Assembly: GCA_028702315.1 (NCBI GenBank)
Contig: JAQVPA010000005.1
Coordinates: forward strand, 1-50,006
Direction: 5' to 3'
Length of the DNA stretch: 50,006 nt
Origin: Candidatus Margulisiibacteriota bacterium
Lineage (GTDB): Bacteria > Margulisbacteria > WOR-1 > O2-12-FULL-45-9 > XYB2-FULL-48-7
In this document: positions 1 through 7,682 of the stretch, piece by piece
Layout: each line of letters starts with the position of its first letter
Position numbering within the stretch: position 1 is the stretch's first letter
The notes under the pieces: generated by a model
Database searches by the model: none
The model's input: the letters and a program-made list of their open reading frames with translations, nothing else
What the model was told of the DNA's origin: nothing
Position numbers and translations under genes: made by a program

Positions 1-568
1 CGATCGAGACTTTGCTGGCGTAGCGGGTCAAAAAGAGCGCTTCCTCGACCGCGGCATTGCCGCCGCCGACCACAAGAATGTTCTTGTCTTTATAGAAAGG
101 GCCGTCGCAGGTGGCGCAGTAGGAGACACCGCGGCCGCGGAACTTCTCCTCGCCGGGGATGCCAAGCTTGGCCGCTTCGGTCCCGGTCGCGATGATCAGT
201 GTTTTGGCGGACAAAGTTTTGCCGTCTATTTCCACTTCGCAGTGTTCTTTCTTTTTCTTGGCCCGGATCACATTGCCCCAGATAACGTTCAAGCCGAGTT
301 TTTTGGCCTGGTCGGACATTTTTTCCGTCAGGGCGAGGCCGCCGATCGCGTCGGGGAAACCGGGATAGTTCTCGATCGAATAAGTGGTGGACGCGGCGCC
401 GCCCAGGATCATTTTTTCGATCAGCACGACGTTGAGCCTGGCGCGCAGGCAATAGATGGCGGCGGTCAGGCCGGCTGGCCCGCCGCCGATAATGATCGTA
501 TCGAGATCGTGCCGCTCTTCAATAATGATTTCTTTTTCCTGCGGCTTGACCGCCAATTGCAGTGCCAT
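1..568 (-). CDS. trxB: Thioredoxin reductase, 3' end cut off by the window
   Basis: FAD/NAD(P)H disulfide reductase that would reduce thioredoxin in the cytoplasm. Translated from the ATG at 568, it shows a GGGPAG FAD-binding motif at about residues 28-33, the redox-active CATC motif at 151-154 (followed by DGPF) and a second dinucleotide motif GGGNAA just after it. The order FAD half, CATC, NADPH half is that of low-molecular-weight thioredoxin reductases. About 189 of roughly 310 expected residues are visible. There is an N-terminal extension of about 20 residues before the first beta strand. It lies 5 nt after the lptC/A-like gene, so it is probably the last or a late gene of the gmhB-hldE operon. 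Family assignment is secure; the preferred electron donor cannot be read from this fragment. Confidence 0.93.
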   Translation of the reverse strand, partial: MALQLAVKPQEKEIIIEERHDLDTIIIGGGPAGLTAAIYCLRARLNVVLIEKMILGGAASTTYSIENYPGFPDAIGGLALTEKMSDQAKKLGLNVIWGNVIRAKKKKEHCEVEIDGKTLSAKTLIIATGTEAAKLGIPGEEKFRGRGVSYCATCDGPFYKDKNILVVGGGNAAVEEALFLTRYASKVSI

Positions 569-573
569 GTTGT

Positions 574-1578
574 TTATTCCGAGATTACGACCCGGCCCTT
601 GCCGCTCAGCGAAATCTTCTTGTCTTTCAGTGAAACGATCAGTTTATCGCCGCTCAGTTTATTCTCGCCCTGCTGGGCGTTGGCCCGGCCGGTGACAATG
701 ACTTTTTGCTCCTTGGTCAGGTAACTGGCGGCATCGCCAAATGCGGTAATGTCTTTATAATAGATTTTAACGTCGCCGTTGAAATCGATCCGGGCGTCAT
801 CTTGGTGGTAACTGGCGTCCCGGGCAAAGATCTGGGCGTCGCGCCAGGTCGTTTTGGGCTCGCCGCGGGCGATAAAAAGTCCTTGCTTGCTTTTGACTTC
901 GAAGATCACGGCTTCCAGGGTAATGGGGGCGGAGGTGGTCGTCAGCACCAGGAGCGGTTTGCCTTCAAGCCTAATATTTTCCAGCCCGACATCGCTTAAA
1001 AGTTTTTCGGCGCGGCCGGTCACTTCTCCCTTGGTCAGGATAATGCCGCCGGTACAGATGAGGAGCTGGTCGGCCAGGCGCCAGCTTAAGTTGCTTGACT
1101 GGAACCAATAGCCGGCATTATGGTCGTAAGTTTGGGGTAAATTAAAAACCGAAGTATGGTTGTTTTTGTTCCCTTGAGCGAGCGCGGCGATTTTCTTTTC
1201 CAGGGAAATATCGTAACCCAATGGTTTATCCAGGAAGATCTCCTTTTTCTTCATGTCCCAGAGGGCGGCGGGGGAGCGGAACTTGAGGACCGGGCGGCCG
1301 GCCTTAAAGAACGTCCCGTCGGCTTTTTGCAGGGTGGCGACGCCGGTGTCTTTGTTGATAAAAGCGGTAGCGGCGGAAAGTTGCCAGTACTTTTGGCCGG
1401 CGTTGATCTCCTCAAAATCGACCCGATTGAAGGCCAGGTCGGCCCGTTTTTCCTGTTCTTTTATTGTTTGATAGATCCGCTGGGAAAGATCTTCTTTTGG
1501 CGCGTAGATCGCCCAGCAAAAAAATCCGGCGATGATCAGCAAGAGAATGACCGGGACTAAAGTTTTGCTGTTTTTCAT
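574..1578 (-). CDS. LptC-LptA-like lipopolysaccharide export protein (fusion)
   Basis: 334 residues with a single N-terminal membrane anchor (about residues 8-26) and a long beta-rich extracytoplasmic part. The first half (about 35-190) resembles LptC, the bitopic protein that passes LPS from the LptBFG transporter. The C-terminal part (about 200-334) has the repeated short beta strands and G-D-x-A/L patterns of the LptA/OstA fold that forms the periplasmic bridge. Separate LptC and LptA proteins are usually about 190 residues each, so this may be a fused form. The start codon directly follows the stop of the upstream TPR gene (TAAATG), and hldE/gmhB lie upstream, which fits an envelope-biogenesis operon. 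LptC membership is likely; the LptA half is inferred from pattern only. Confidence 0.75.
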   Translation of the reverse strand: MKNSKTLVPVILLLIIAGFFCWAIYAPKEDLSQRIYQTIKEQEKRADLAFNRVDFEEINAGQKYWQLSAATAFINKDTGVATLQKADGTFFKAGRPVLKFRSPAALWDMKKKEIFLDKPLGYDISLEKKIAALAQGNKNNHTSVFNLPQTYDHNAGYWFQSSNLSWRLADQLLICTGGIILTKGEVTGRAEKLLSDVGLENIRLEGKPLLVLTTTSAPITLEAVIFEVKSKQGLFIARGEPKTTWRDAQIFARDASYHQDDARIDFNGDVKIYYKDITAFGDAASYLTKEQKVIVTGRANAQQGENKLSGDKLIVSLKDKKISLSGKGRVVISE

Positions 1579-2256
1579 TTAATACCCCAGGGCTTTTAAA
1601 CGGATCGTTTCCATCATTTCCCGGATCGAGCCCCATTTATCACCTTTGCGGTTATAACCTTCGGCCAGGAGAAGGTGGAGGGCGGCGACGTTGCTGTCAA
1701 TTTTCAACCCTTTTCTGGTGTAAACCAGGGCGGTATCGGTTTCGCCCATTTCGCCGTAGATCAGGGCGATGTAGCCATACGCCCAAACATTGTACGGGTC
1801 GATTATAAGGACATTATCGAGCTGTTCGATCGCTTCTTTCTTTTTATCGTTAAAATAGTAAGCGAACGCGAGCCGGAAGCGGAGCCGCCAGTCGCTGGGA
1901 GAGGCGTTCACTTTGTTGATGTAATCTGTCAGCCCTTTTTTTCGGTAATCAGGATCAAGCTCGACGACCTTTTTTAGATTTGTCCAGCCGTCCTGGATAT
2001 TGTTGGTATAAGCCATGGTGATGGCGAGGTCAAAGCGGGCGTCGGGACTTTTTGGATTAGCCCTGACGGCGGCCTGCTTTTCGCTCAGCTCTTTCTGGAG
2101 CTCAGGGGTGATCCGCCAGGCTTCAGCGGAGGAAATCACAAGAAACAAATTACAAAAAACAAACAATATCAAAATAACAAACTTTAAATTGTTTTGGGTG
2201 TTATTGGTTTTTGATGCTTTGGTATTGTTTGTCATTTGATGCTTGTGATTTGTCAT
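1579..2256 (-). CDS. Exported TPR-repeat protein with a repeat-derived N-terminus
   Basis: 225 residues. Residues 1-24 are polar and Asn/Thr/Lys-rich, then a hydrophobic stretch (about 25-42) ends in a signal-peptidase-like AEA-W site near residue 46. The rest is helical tetratricopeptide repeats (about 50-215), for example around ARFDLAITMAY and AWAYGYIALIYGE-type helices. TPR proteins act as scaffolds, here probably in the periplasm. The ATG overlaps the hldE stop in an ATGA arrangement. Both the polar leader and the hydrophobic core are encoded by a palindromic AT-rich repeat (2118-2256) related to the intergenic repeat at 5509-5806, so the export signal appears to be built from repeat DNA. 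The partner and exact role are unknown. Confidence 0.8.
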   Translation of the reverse strand: MTNHKHQMTNNTKASKTNNTQNNLKFVILILFVFCNLFLVISSAEAWRITPELQKELSEKQAAVRANPKSPDARFDLAITMAYTNNIQDGWTNLKKVVELDPDYRKKGLTDYINKVNASPSDWRLRFRLAFAYYFNDKKKEAIEQLDNVLIIDPYNVWAYGYIALIYGEMGETDTALVYTRKGLKIDSNVAALHLLLAEGYNRKGDKWGSIREMMETIRLKALGY

Positions 2257-3704
2257 TTTTTTCCTAATATTTTATCGACAATATTGGTGGTCGACCGTCC
2301 CTTGATTGGCGGAATAACGATGACCTTGCCGCCGAGGGATTCGACCAGTTTGCGTTCCGGTAGTTCAGTTACTTTATAATCCCCGCCCTTAACGTGGACA
2401 TCGGGACGAATCAGCTTGATCAGTTCGTCGGGGCGCAGTTCATCGAACAGCGTTACGTAATCGACACATTCCATGGAAGCCAATATCTCGGCCCGCTCCA
2501 TTTCCGAAACATAGGGGCGGGTCGGGCCCTTAAGCGAAGTGACCGAGCGGTCGGTGTTGAGGCCGATAATCAGGACATCGCCCAGTTTTTTCGCTTCCCG
2601 CAGATACCGGACGTGGCCGAGGTGGAGGAGGTCGAAGCAGCCATTGGTAAAGACGATCCTGGCCCCTTCATTTTTAAGGTTGCGGGCGATCGCGGCGATC
2701 TCGTTCCGGAGCTTGATCTTTTTAGCGATCGGTTCGCGCCCTTCGATCGAAACCTCGAGCTCTTCGAGGGTGCAGGTAGCGGTCCCGATCTTGCCGACGA
2801 CGATCGAGCCGGCGTAATTGGCGACAATGGCGGCTTCCCGCATTTTCGCGCCGGCGGAGAGCGCCAGGCTTAAGGTGGCGATGACGGCGTCGCCGGCGCC
2901 GGTGATATCAAAGACTTCGCGGGCGACAGCCGGGATATGAGTAGAACCTTTTTTATCGAACAGGGTCATGCCGTCACGGCCGCGGGTGATCAGGACATAT
3001 TGCGGCTTAATCGAACCGAGCAAGGTCTTGCCCGCTTTTTCCAGGCTTTTTTCTTCGGTGATCGGCGTGCGGGAGGCGAGGGCGGCCTCTTTTAAATTGG
3101 GGGTGATGATCGTTGCTCCCCGGTACTTGGAATAATCGGTCCCCTTGGGATCGACGGCGACCGGTTTTTTATATTTACGCGCCAGCTTGATGATCTGCTG
3201 GCAGAGTTCCCCGGCGACCAAGCCTTTTTCATAATCGGAAATTATGACCGCGTCAACCTTATTGATCATTTCCTTGACGCGGGCCAGGATTTTACGCCCT
3301 AGTTGAGTCGGGATGACGGTGCGGTCTTCGCGGTCGACCCTGATCAGGTGTTGCGAAGCGGCGATGATCCGCGATTTGAGGATCGTCGGGCGGTTCGGGT
3401 CTTTGATCAGGTAATTGATCGGAATATTCCGTTTTTCGAGGGCGGTAAGGAGTTTTTCGCCGGTCGAGTCGTTGCCGATGAGGCCGATCAGGATCGGGGT
3501 ACCGCCTAAGGCGGCGATATTAGCGGCGACGTTGCCGCAGCCGCCGGGGACGTGGGTTATTTTGACGACGTCGGCGATCGGGACGGGGGCTTCGGGCGAG
3601 ATCCGGTTGACCCGGCTCCAGACATGTTCGTCGAGCATCAGGTCGCCGAAAACCAGGATCTTTTTGCCGTGGAAGGCGGGGAGATATTTTTTAGTATTTT
3701 CCAT
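2253..3704 (-). CDS. hldE: Bifunctional heptose 7-phosphate kinase / heptose 1-phosphate adenylyltransferase
   Basis: 483 residues, the usual length of fused HldE (RfaE). The N-terminal PfkB/ribokinase domain (about 12-320) has GGCGNVAANIAALG near residue 54 and the DITGAGD anion-hole/catalytic motif. It phosphorylates D-glycero-beta-D-manno-heptose 7-phosphate at O1. The C-terminal nucleotidyltransferase domain starts at about residue 352 with FTNGCFDLLHLGH (HxGH at 361-364) and ends with GRSTTNI. It transfers AMP to heptose 1-phosphate, making ADP-heptose for LPS inner core. An AAAGGAG Shine-Dalgarno site overlaps the end of gmhB, and the stop codon overlaps the next start. Together with gmhB this covers three enzyme activities of the pathway. 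Confidence 0.97.
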   Translation of the reverse strand: MENTKKYLPAFHGKKILVFGDLMLDEHVWSRVNRISPEAPVPIADVVKITHVPGGCGNVAANIAALGGTPILIGLIGNDSTGEKLLTALEKRNIPINYLIKDPNRPTILKSRIIAASQHLIRVDREDRTVIPTQLGRKILARVKEMINKVDAVIISDYEKGLVAGELCQQIIKLARKYKKPVAVDPKGTDYSKYRGATIITPNLKEAALASRTPITEEKSLEKAGKTLLGSIKPQYVLITRGRDGMTLFDKKGSTHIPAVAREVFDITGAGDAVIATLSLALSAGAKMREAAIVANYAGSIVVGKIGTATCTLEELEVSIEGREPIAKKIKLRNEIAAIARNLKNEGARIVFTNGCFDLLHLGHVRYLREAKKLGDVLIIGLNTDRSVTSLKGPTRPYVSEMERAEILASMECVDYVTLFDELRPDELIKLIRPDVHVKGGDYKVTELPERKLVESLGGKVIVIPPIKGRSTTNIVDKILGKK

Positions 3705-3721
3705 TGCTTGGCTCCTTTAAG

Positions 3722-4285
3722 CTACTGTGCCAGCAGCCACTTTACCGCTTCGAGCAAATTCTTCGCGGTATGGATCGGTTTATGTTTTACTTTACTCTGT
3801 TCTTTTTCGCCGTGGCCGGTCAGTAAAAATAGTGTTTTGAGCCCGGCATTGGCGCCGGCTTCCATGTCGCACGAGTGGTCGCCGATCATGAACGATTGCG
3901 CGATATCAACGTTATGTTCTTTGACCGCTTTTTTAATTAGTCCTGTCTGCGGTTTACGGCAGTCGCATTCTTGCTTATAAGGATAAACGCCATGTTCAGG
4001 GTGATGGGGGCAGTAGTAGATGCCATCGAGGTGAGTGCCGCCGTTCAGGATATGCCGGTGCATCACTTTATCGATGGTTTGGAGCATATCTTCGCTAAAG
4101 TAGCCGCGGGCGACGCCGGACTGGTTAGTGATGACAAAGACCTTGAAGCCGGCCTCTTTGAGCAATTTTATCGCTTCGATCGAGCCGGGGATGAACTTGA
4201 TCTGGTCGGGGCGGCTGATGTAGCCGCTGTCCTCGATAATTGTCCCGTCGCGGTCAAGGAAAATCGCCTTGTGTTTATCGGACAT
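3722..4285 (-). CDS. gmhB: D-glycero-D-manno-heptose 1,7-bisphosphate phosphatase
   Basis: 187-residue HAD-superfamily phosphatase. The DxD nucleophile motif FLDRDGT has D11 and D13, motif II is TNQSG (53-57), the zinc-binding loop uses C92, H94, C107 and C109, and motif IV is GDHSCD (135-140). This Cys/His set is characteristic of GmhB and the related HisB N-terminal phosphatases. It removes the 7-phosphate between the two HldE steps of ADP-heptose synthesis. hldE follows after 17 nt, which supports the heptose assignment over histidinol-phosphatase. It is the first gene of the operon, with a TATAAT hexamer 9 nt before the ATG and no Shine-Dalgarno site. Confidence 0.95.
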   Translation of the reverse strand: MSDKHKAIFLDRDGTIIEDSGYISRPDQIKFIPGSIEAIKLLKEAGFKVFVITNQSGVARGYFSEDMLQTIDKVMHRHILNGGTHLDGIYYCPHHPEHGVYPYKQECDCRKPQTGLIKKAVKEHNVDIAQSFMIGDHSCDMEAGANAGLKTLFLLTGHGEKEQSKVKHKPIHTAKNLLEAVKWLLAQ

Positions 4286-4294
4286 GATTGAGAA

Positions 4295-4323
4295 ATTATA
4301 TCATAAAACCAAAAACGTTGGAA
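4295..4323 (-). promoter_or_regulatory. Promoter of the gmhB-hldE operon
   Basis: Reading the minus strand, TTCCAA (4323-4318) and TATAAT (4300-4295) are separated by 17 nt. The -10 ends 9 nt before the gmhB ATG, so the mRNA would have almost no 5' leader. Confidence 0.55.
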
Positions 4324-4332
4324 GTTCGTCAC

Positions 4333-4505
4333 CGAGTGGCGGGATCTCGTCGCTTTGGGAGAGAATAGAGTAACGCGTAACGGGTAACGCGTACATTGAA
4401 TATTATTAGAATAGCAACAAAAAACGCGTTACTCGCTACTCTATTCGCGTTACTTCCCTATGTTGGCAACAACCGTGCTACTTCTTTTATTAAGGAGGGC
4501 GAACA
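4333..4505 (+). repeat. Hairpin leader of ORF6N module 1
   Basis: The segment GGCGGGATCTCGTCGCTTTG onward is shared almost base for base with 7043-7163 upstream of the second ORF6N gene. It contains inverted AATAGAGTA/TACTCTATT and AACGCG/CGCGTT words that fold into a hairpin, and ends with the Shine-Dalgarno TAAGGAGG. Copy 1 carries about 48 extra nt (near 4378-4426), including a TAACGGGTAACGCGTA word that recurs inside nadB. A degenerate inverted relative lies at 16755-16815. It could be a regulatory leader or the boundary repeat of a mobile unit. Confidence 0.75.
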
Positions 4506-5051
4506 ATGGACAAATTGATACCGATCGAGCGGGTGGAAAGTAAGATATATATGATCCGAGGCCAAAAAGTGATGATTGACAGGGATTTAGCGGAGTTATA
4601 TGGGGTAGAAACATTTTACTTAAATAAGGCAGTAAAGAGGAATATTACACGATTCCCGGCTGATTTTATGTTTCAAATTACTAAGGAAGAAGACAAAAAC
4701 TTGACATTCCAATTTGGAATATCAAGTTTGAAATCGCAATCTGCGATATCAAGATGGGGTGGGAGAAGAAAACTTCCTTATGTATTCACCGAACAAGGTG
4801 TAGCGATGCTATCGAGTGTTCTCCACAGCGAACAGGCGATCCAGGTTAATATTCTAATAATGCGGGCTTTTGTGAAGATCAAGCAGGCGTTAGCGACCCA
4901 TGTTGAGGTTTCCCGCAAATTAAGGGAACTTGAGGGCCGATTAGACAAGAATGATCGCCAGATCACTAACATCCTGGAGGCGATCCGGAAGATGGTTGAG
5001 CCGGATCCGGAGCCTGAGCGGAGAATAGGGTTTTTAAGGGAAAGAGACTAG
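4506..5051 (+). CDS. ORF6N domain protein (module 1)
   Basis: 181 residues. It starts MDKLIPIERVESKIYMIRGQ, the typical opening of the ORF6N domain, followed by RDLAELYGVET and AVKRNITRFPADFMFQ. ORF6N is related to the phage KilA-N/BRO DNA-binding domains. The C-terminal third (about 115-165) is a predicted coiled coil ending in a variable tail. Such proteins are presumed DNA-binding or antirepressor-like; no function is established for chromosomal copies. The start is fixed by TAAGGAGG nine nt upstream. An S23 gene follows 29 nt downstream, and the pair is paralogous to 7164-8072. Confidence 0.9.
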   Translation: MDKLIPIERVESKIYMIRGQKVMIDRDLAELYGVETFYLNKAVKRNITRFPADFMFQITKEEDKNLTFQFGISSLKSQSAISRWGGRRKLPYVFTEQGVAMLSSVLHSEQAIQVNILIMRAFVKIKQALATHVEVSRKLRELEGRLDKNDRQITNILEAIRKMVEPDPEPERRIGFLRERD

Positions 5052-5080
5052 GGACTGGGGATTAAGGGAAGGAGGATAAA

Positions 5081-5506
5081 ATGGGATTGGAATCAAATAA
5101 CAAATATCAAGCAACAAATGACAAGCAATACCAAAATAACAATGACCAAAATACAAAACGGTATGATCTGGAAGAGAGAACATTAAAATATGCCAGGGGA
5201 GTAAGTATTTATGTTAGTAGAATGCCGCGAACGATTGTGAACATTGAAAACGGCAAGCAATTAGTCCGGGCGGCTGGGTCAGTTGGCGCTAATTATATCG
5301 AGGCAAACGAAGCATTAAGTAAGAAGGACTTCATAATGAGGGTCAAGATCTCCCGCAAGGAAGCCAAAGAGAGCCGCTACTGGCTTAACCTAACCGAACC
5401 CGATCAGGCCAACAATCAAACAAAAGAGATGTTGATCAATGAAGCGACCCAATTGATTAAAATACTCAGTTCGATCTTGGTTAAGTGTGGAGTTGTGAAG
5501 TACTAA
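5081..5506 (+). CDS. Four-helix-bundle (S23 / 23S rRNA-intervening-sequence) protein 1
   Basis: 141 residues. The conserved core begins at YDLEERTLKYARG (about residue 28) and continues with QLVRAAGSVGANYIEANEALSKKDF and ISRKEAKESRYWL, hallmarks of the S23/TIGR02436 four-helix-bundle family first known from ORFs in 23S rRNA intervening sequences. Residues 5-26 (Asn/Gln/Lys/Thr-rich) come from a palindromic repeat arm, and the matching inverted arm lies just downstream in the duplicated repeat 5509-5806. Biochemical function is unknown; relatives include the Avd accessory protein of diversity-generating retroelements, but no reverse transcriptase is present here. Confidence 0.88.
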   Translation: MGLESNNKYQATNDKQYQNNNDQNTKRYDLEERTLKYARGVSIYVSRMPRTIVNIENGKQLVRAAGSVGANYIEANEALSKKDFIMRVKISRKEAKESRYWLNLTEPDQANNQTKEMLINEATQLIKILSSILVKCGVVKY

Positions 5507-5508
5507 CC

Positions 5509-5806
5509 AATGTAAATTACAAAAAACAAAATACAAATAACAAACAAATTAAAACATCCAAATTACAATCTTAAAACGTTTAAAGAATTGATGCTTGCGA
5601 TTTTGGTATTGTTTGTTTTTTGATATTTGGTGCTTGTTATTTCGGGTTCTGTTTGCTTTTGGGATATTAATGTAAATTACAAAAAACAAAATACAAATAA
5701 CAAACAAATTAAAACATCCAAATTACAATCTTAAAACGTTTAAAGAATTGATGCTTGCGATTTTGGTATTGTTTGTTTTTTGATATTTGGCGCTTGTTAT
5801 TTCGGG
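5509..5806. repeat. Tandem duplication of a 138-bp AT-rich palindromic repeat
   Basis: 5509-5646 and 5669-5806 are copies offset by exactly 160 nt, differing by one base (t5631 / c5791), with a 22-nt spacer. Each copy is an imperfect inverted repeat built from CAAATAACAAAC-type and GTTTGTTTTTTGATATTTG-type words. Related sequence forms the N-terminus of the TPR gene (2118-2256) and of the S23 gene at 5081. Confidence 0.9.
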
Positions 5807-5860
5807 CTAAATCCCTTGTTCTTCTATAAACATAATAGTAAAATACAACTGGAGTTGATC

Positions 5861-6295
5861 ATGAATAAAGTAGAAATGTTCGACCTAATGCGTTCCAACC
5901 CCGCCTTCCATCTGGCTACAGCAGAAGGCGACCAGCCGCGCTGTCGGGGGATGCTTCTCTACCGCGCTGATGAGAACGGCATTATTTTTCACAGCGGCAC
6001 GATGAAGAGTCTTCATCAGCAGATCGTAGCCAATCCTAAAGTTGAGCTCTGTTTTAATGATTATAAAAATGGGGTTCAGGTGAGGGTTACGGGGAAGCTG
6101 GAGATTGTGGAAGATAAAGCGTTAAAAGATGAAATATACAATTCTCCTTCGCGCGGCTTCTTGAGGCAGATGCGGGAATCAGGGGCTTTTAAGGATTTTG
6201 ACGGCAGTTTTAAGGTTTACCGTTTAAAAGGGGGCAAAGCTGTTTGGTGGACATTCGCGACCAATTTTGCACCCAAAGTGGAAGTGGTATTATAA
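5861..6295 (+). CDS. Pyridoxamine 5'-phosphate oxidase-family (FMN-binding split-barrel) protein
   Basis: 144 residues, the size of single-domain PNPOx-like flavoproteins. It begins MNKVEMFDLMRSNPAFHLATAEGDQPRCRGM and continues with a typical split-barrel pattern (HSGTMKSLHQQI, NPKVELCFNDYKN, VRVTGKLEIVED). Family members bind FMN, F420 or heme and act as small oxidoreductases; the substrate is not deducible. The ATG at 5861 is chosen because GGAG lies 6 nt upstream and the family normally starts about here. It is flanked by the repeat tandem and by the DUF5678/retropepsin pair. Confidence 0.88.
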   Translation: MNKVEMFDLMRSNPAFHLATAEGDQPRCRGMLLYRADENGIIFHSGTMKSLHQQIVANPKVELCFNDYKNGVQVRVTGKLEIVEDKALKDEIYNSPSRGFLRQMRESGAFKDFDGSFKVYRLKGGKAVWWTFATNFAPKVEVVL

Positions 6296-6328
6296 TAATC
6301 TCCACGTTTAATCCCATTCATGATAAGC

Positions 6329-6357
6329 TTGTTTGGGAGATTAGAAGGGAGTATAAT
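6329..6357 (+). promoter_or_regulatory. Promoter of the DUF5678-retropepsin pair
   Basis: TTGTTT (6329-6334), 17-nt spacer, TATAAT (6352-6357). The hexamer ends 7 nt before the ATG at 6365, predicting a leaderless transcript. Confidence 0.65.
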
Positions 6358-6364
6358 TAATCAT

Positions 6365-6589
6365 ATGGTTCCAGATGAAAAAAGGTTAAAAGATGATTTT
6401 CAATGGCTGATCAGTAATTCCTCGATCTTACAGCAAAAGAACGCTGGAAAATTTGTTGCTATTGTTAACAGAAATGTAGCTGGCCTTGGTGAAACAGCTA
6501 AAGAAGCTTATGATCAGGCGAAAAAAGCCTATCCTGACAAAGAACCTCTCTTGGATATCATCCCGGAAAAAGAATTTCTACTTCTATGA
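6365..6589 (+). CDS. DUF5678 domain small protein
   Basis: 74 residues from the ATG at 6365. The core NAGKFVAIVNRNVAGLGETAKEAYDQAKK followed by PLLDIIPEKEF matches the short DUF5678 family (a beta hairpin, a helix and a final strand). An in-frame ATG 45 nt upstream is not used in this call because a clear promoter lies between the two. It overlaps the downstream retropepsin-like gene by 4 nt (ATGA), so the two are translationally coupled. Function is unknown; the pairing suggests a protease substrate, inhibitor or targeting partner. Confidence 0.8.
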   Translation: MVPDEKRLKDDFQWLISNSSILQQKNAGKFVAIVNRNVAGLGETAKEAYDQAKKAYPDKEPLLDIIPEKEFLLL

Positions 6590-6987
6590 TCGATTTCTCC
6601 TGGCGGGAAGATCTTTCCGAATCGTTTGGAAAAGTTAAAAGGCCGGTCGCTGAAATATTTGTCAAGGATAAGGCTGGGAATTGGCGCGCTTTGACAATGA
6701 TTGTCGACTCGGGAGCAGATGCTTCGGTTATAAATCGGAGTTTTGGTGAACTTTTTGGCCATGATTTAGAAAAAGGCAGGCCAATTAAGATCAAAGGGTT
6801 TGGGGAACAGGAAATCGCCGCTTATGTCCATAATATGAGACTTAAAATAGGCGAAGATGAACTTGATGCTAAAGTTGTTATCGCTGATATAGAAAAAGGG
6901 CCGAATGTTTTAGGTCGCAAGGATATATTTAATGTTTTCGAGATCCAATTTAAAAATATTGCCGAATGCACCCGCTTTATAAAATAG
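6586..6987 (+). CDS. Retropepsin-like aspartic protease
   Basis: 133 residues. The catalytic motif IVDSGADASVI has D41-S-G-A44, the signature of retroviral-type aspartic proteases, followed by a flap-like region and the second conserved hydrophobic segment NVLGRKDIFNVFEIQF (about 109-124). With one DSG/DTG motif it would work as a homodimer. There is no signal peptide, so it is presumably cytoplasmic. Its start overlaps the DUF5678 gene by 4 nt. No retrotransposon genes are nearby, so this is a domesticated bacterial protease rather than part of a retroelement. Substrate is unknown. Confidence 0.85.
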   Translation: MIDFSWREDLSESFGKVKRPVAEIFVKDKAGNWRALTMIVDSGADASVINRSFGELFGHDLEKGRPIKIKGFGEQEIAAYVHNMRLKIGEDELDAKVVIADIEKGPNVLGRKDIFNVFEIQFKNIAECTRFIK

Positions 6988-7042
6988 TCCCATAGCCCCT
7001 TAGCCCCATTCCCCAAGTCCCTCCCCTCAATTCTTCGCCGCT

Positions 7043-7163
7043 AACTGGCGGGATCTCGTCGCTTTGGGAGAGAATAGAGTAACGCGTTACTCGCTACTCT
7101 ATTCGCGTTACTTCCCCATATTGGCAATAACCTTGCTACTCCTGTTATTAAGGAGGAAAAACA
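7043..7163 (+). repeat. Hairpin leader of ORF6N module 2
   Basis: Second copy of the leader at 4333-4505, lacking the roughly 48-nt internal extra word. It includes the AATAGAGTA/TACTCTATT hairpin and ends with TAAGGAGG before the ATG at 7164. Confidence 0.75.
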
Positions 7164-7676
7164 ATGGACAAACTAATCCCAATCGAAAGGATTGAGAACC
7201 AGATATTTCAGATCAGAGGCCAAAGAGTGATGTTGGACAGGGATTTGGCCGACCTTTACGGGGTGGAAACCAAATATTTAAACAGGCAAGTCAAACGCAA
7301 TATCGCCCGTTTCCCTAAAGAGTATATGTTTCAACTAACGCCTCTGGAGAAAACCGAACTGGTGACAAATTGGCACCGGTTCGAACTGTTAAAGCATTCA
7401 ACTTCTCTACCCAATGCATTTACAGAACATGGTATAGCCATGTTATCAGCTGTCTTGAATAGTACCCGAGCTGTAAAAGTGAGTATCATGATAATCAATG
7501 CCTTTATTCGGCTCAGGAGGTCATTTGCCAGCCATAAAGAATTGGCTGTCCAGATTGCAGAGTTGAAAAAGATCGCCGGTAAGCATGATCTTGAGATCAA
7601 CGGCATTATCAAGCTCCTCCGCAAGCTGATGGAGCCGGTTAAGACGGAGGCGATTGGGTTTCGGGTGGGGAAGTAG
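7164..7676 (+). CDS. ORF6N domain protein (module 2)
   Basis: 170 residues, paralogous to 4506-5051: MDKLIPIERIENQIFQIRGQ opening, RDLADLYGVETKYLNRQVKRNI and TEHGIAMLSAVLNS are shared, while the middle (about 57-75) diverges. The C-terminal part is helical (IAELKKIAGKHDLEINGIIKLL). It is a presumed DNA-binding protein of the ORF6N/KilA-N group. TAAGGAGG precedes the start. An S23 gene follows after 42 nt containing the left arm of an inverted repeat. Confidence 0.9.
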   Translation: MDKLIPIERIENQIFQIRGQRVMLDRDLADLYGVETKYLNRQVKRNIARFPKEYMFQLTPLEKTELVTNWHRFELLKHSTSLPNAFTEHGIAMLSAVLNSTRAVKVSIMIINAFIRLRRSFASHKELAVQIAELKKIAGKHDLEINGIIKLLRKLMEPVKTEAIGFRVGK

Positions 7677-7682
7677 GGGCCA

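Noticed and set aside
5081-5506. Diversity-generating retroelement accessory protein (Avd)
   Set aside because: The fold family is related, but there is no reverse transcriptase, no template/variable repeat pair and no C-type-lectin target.
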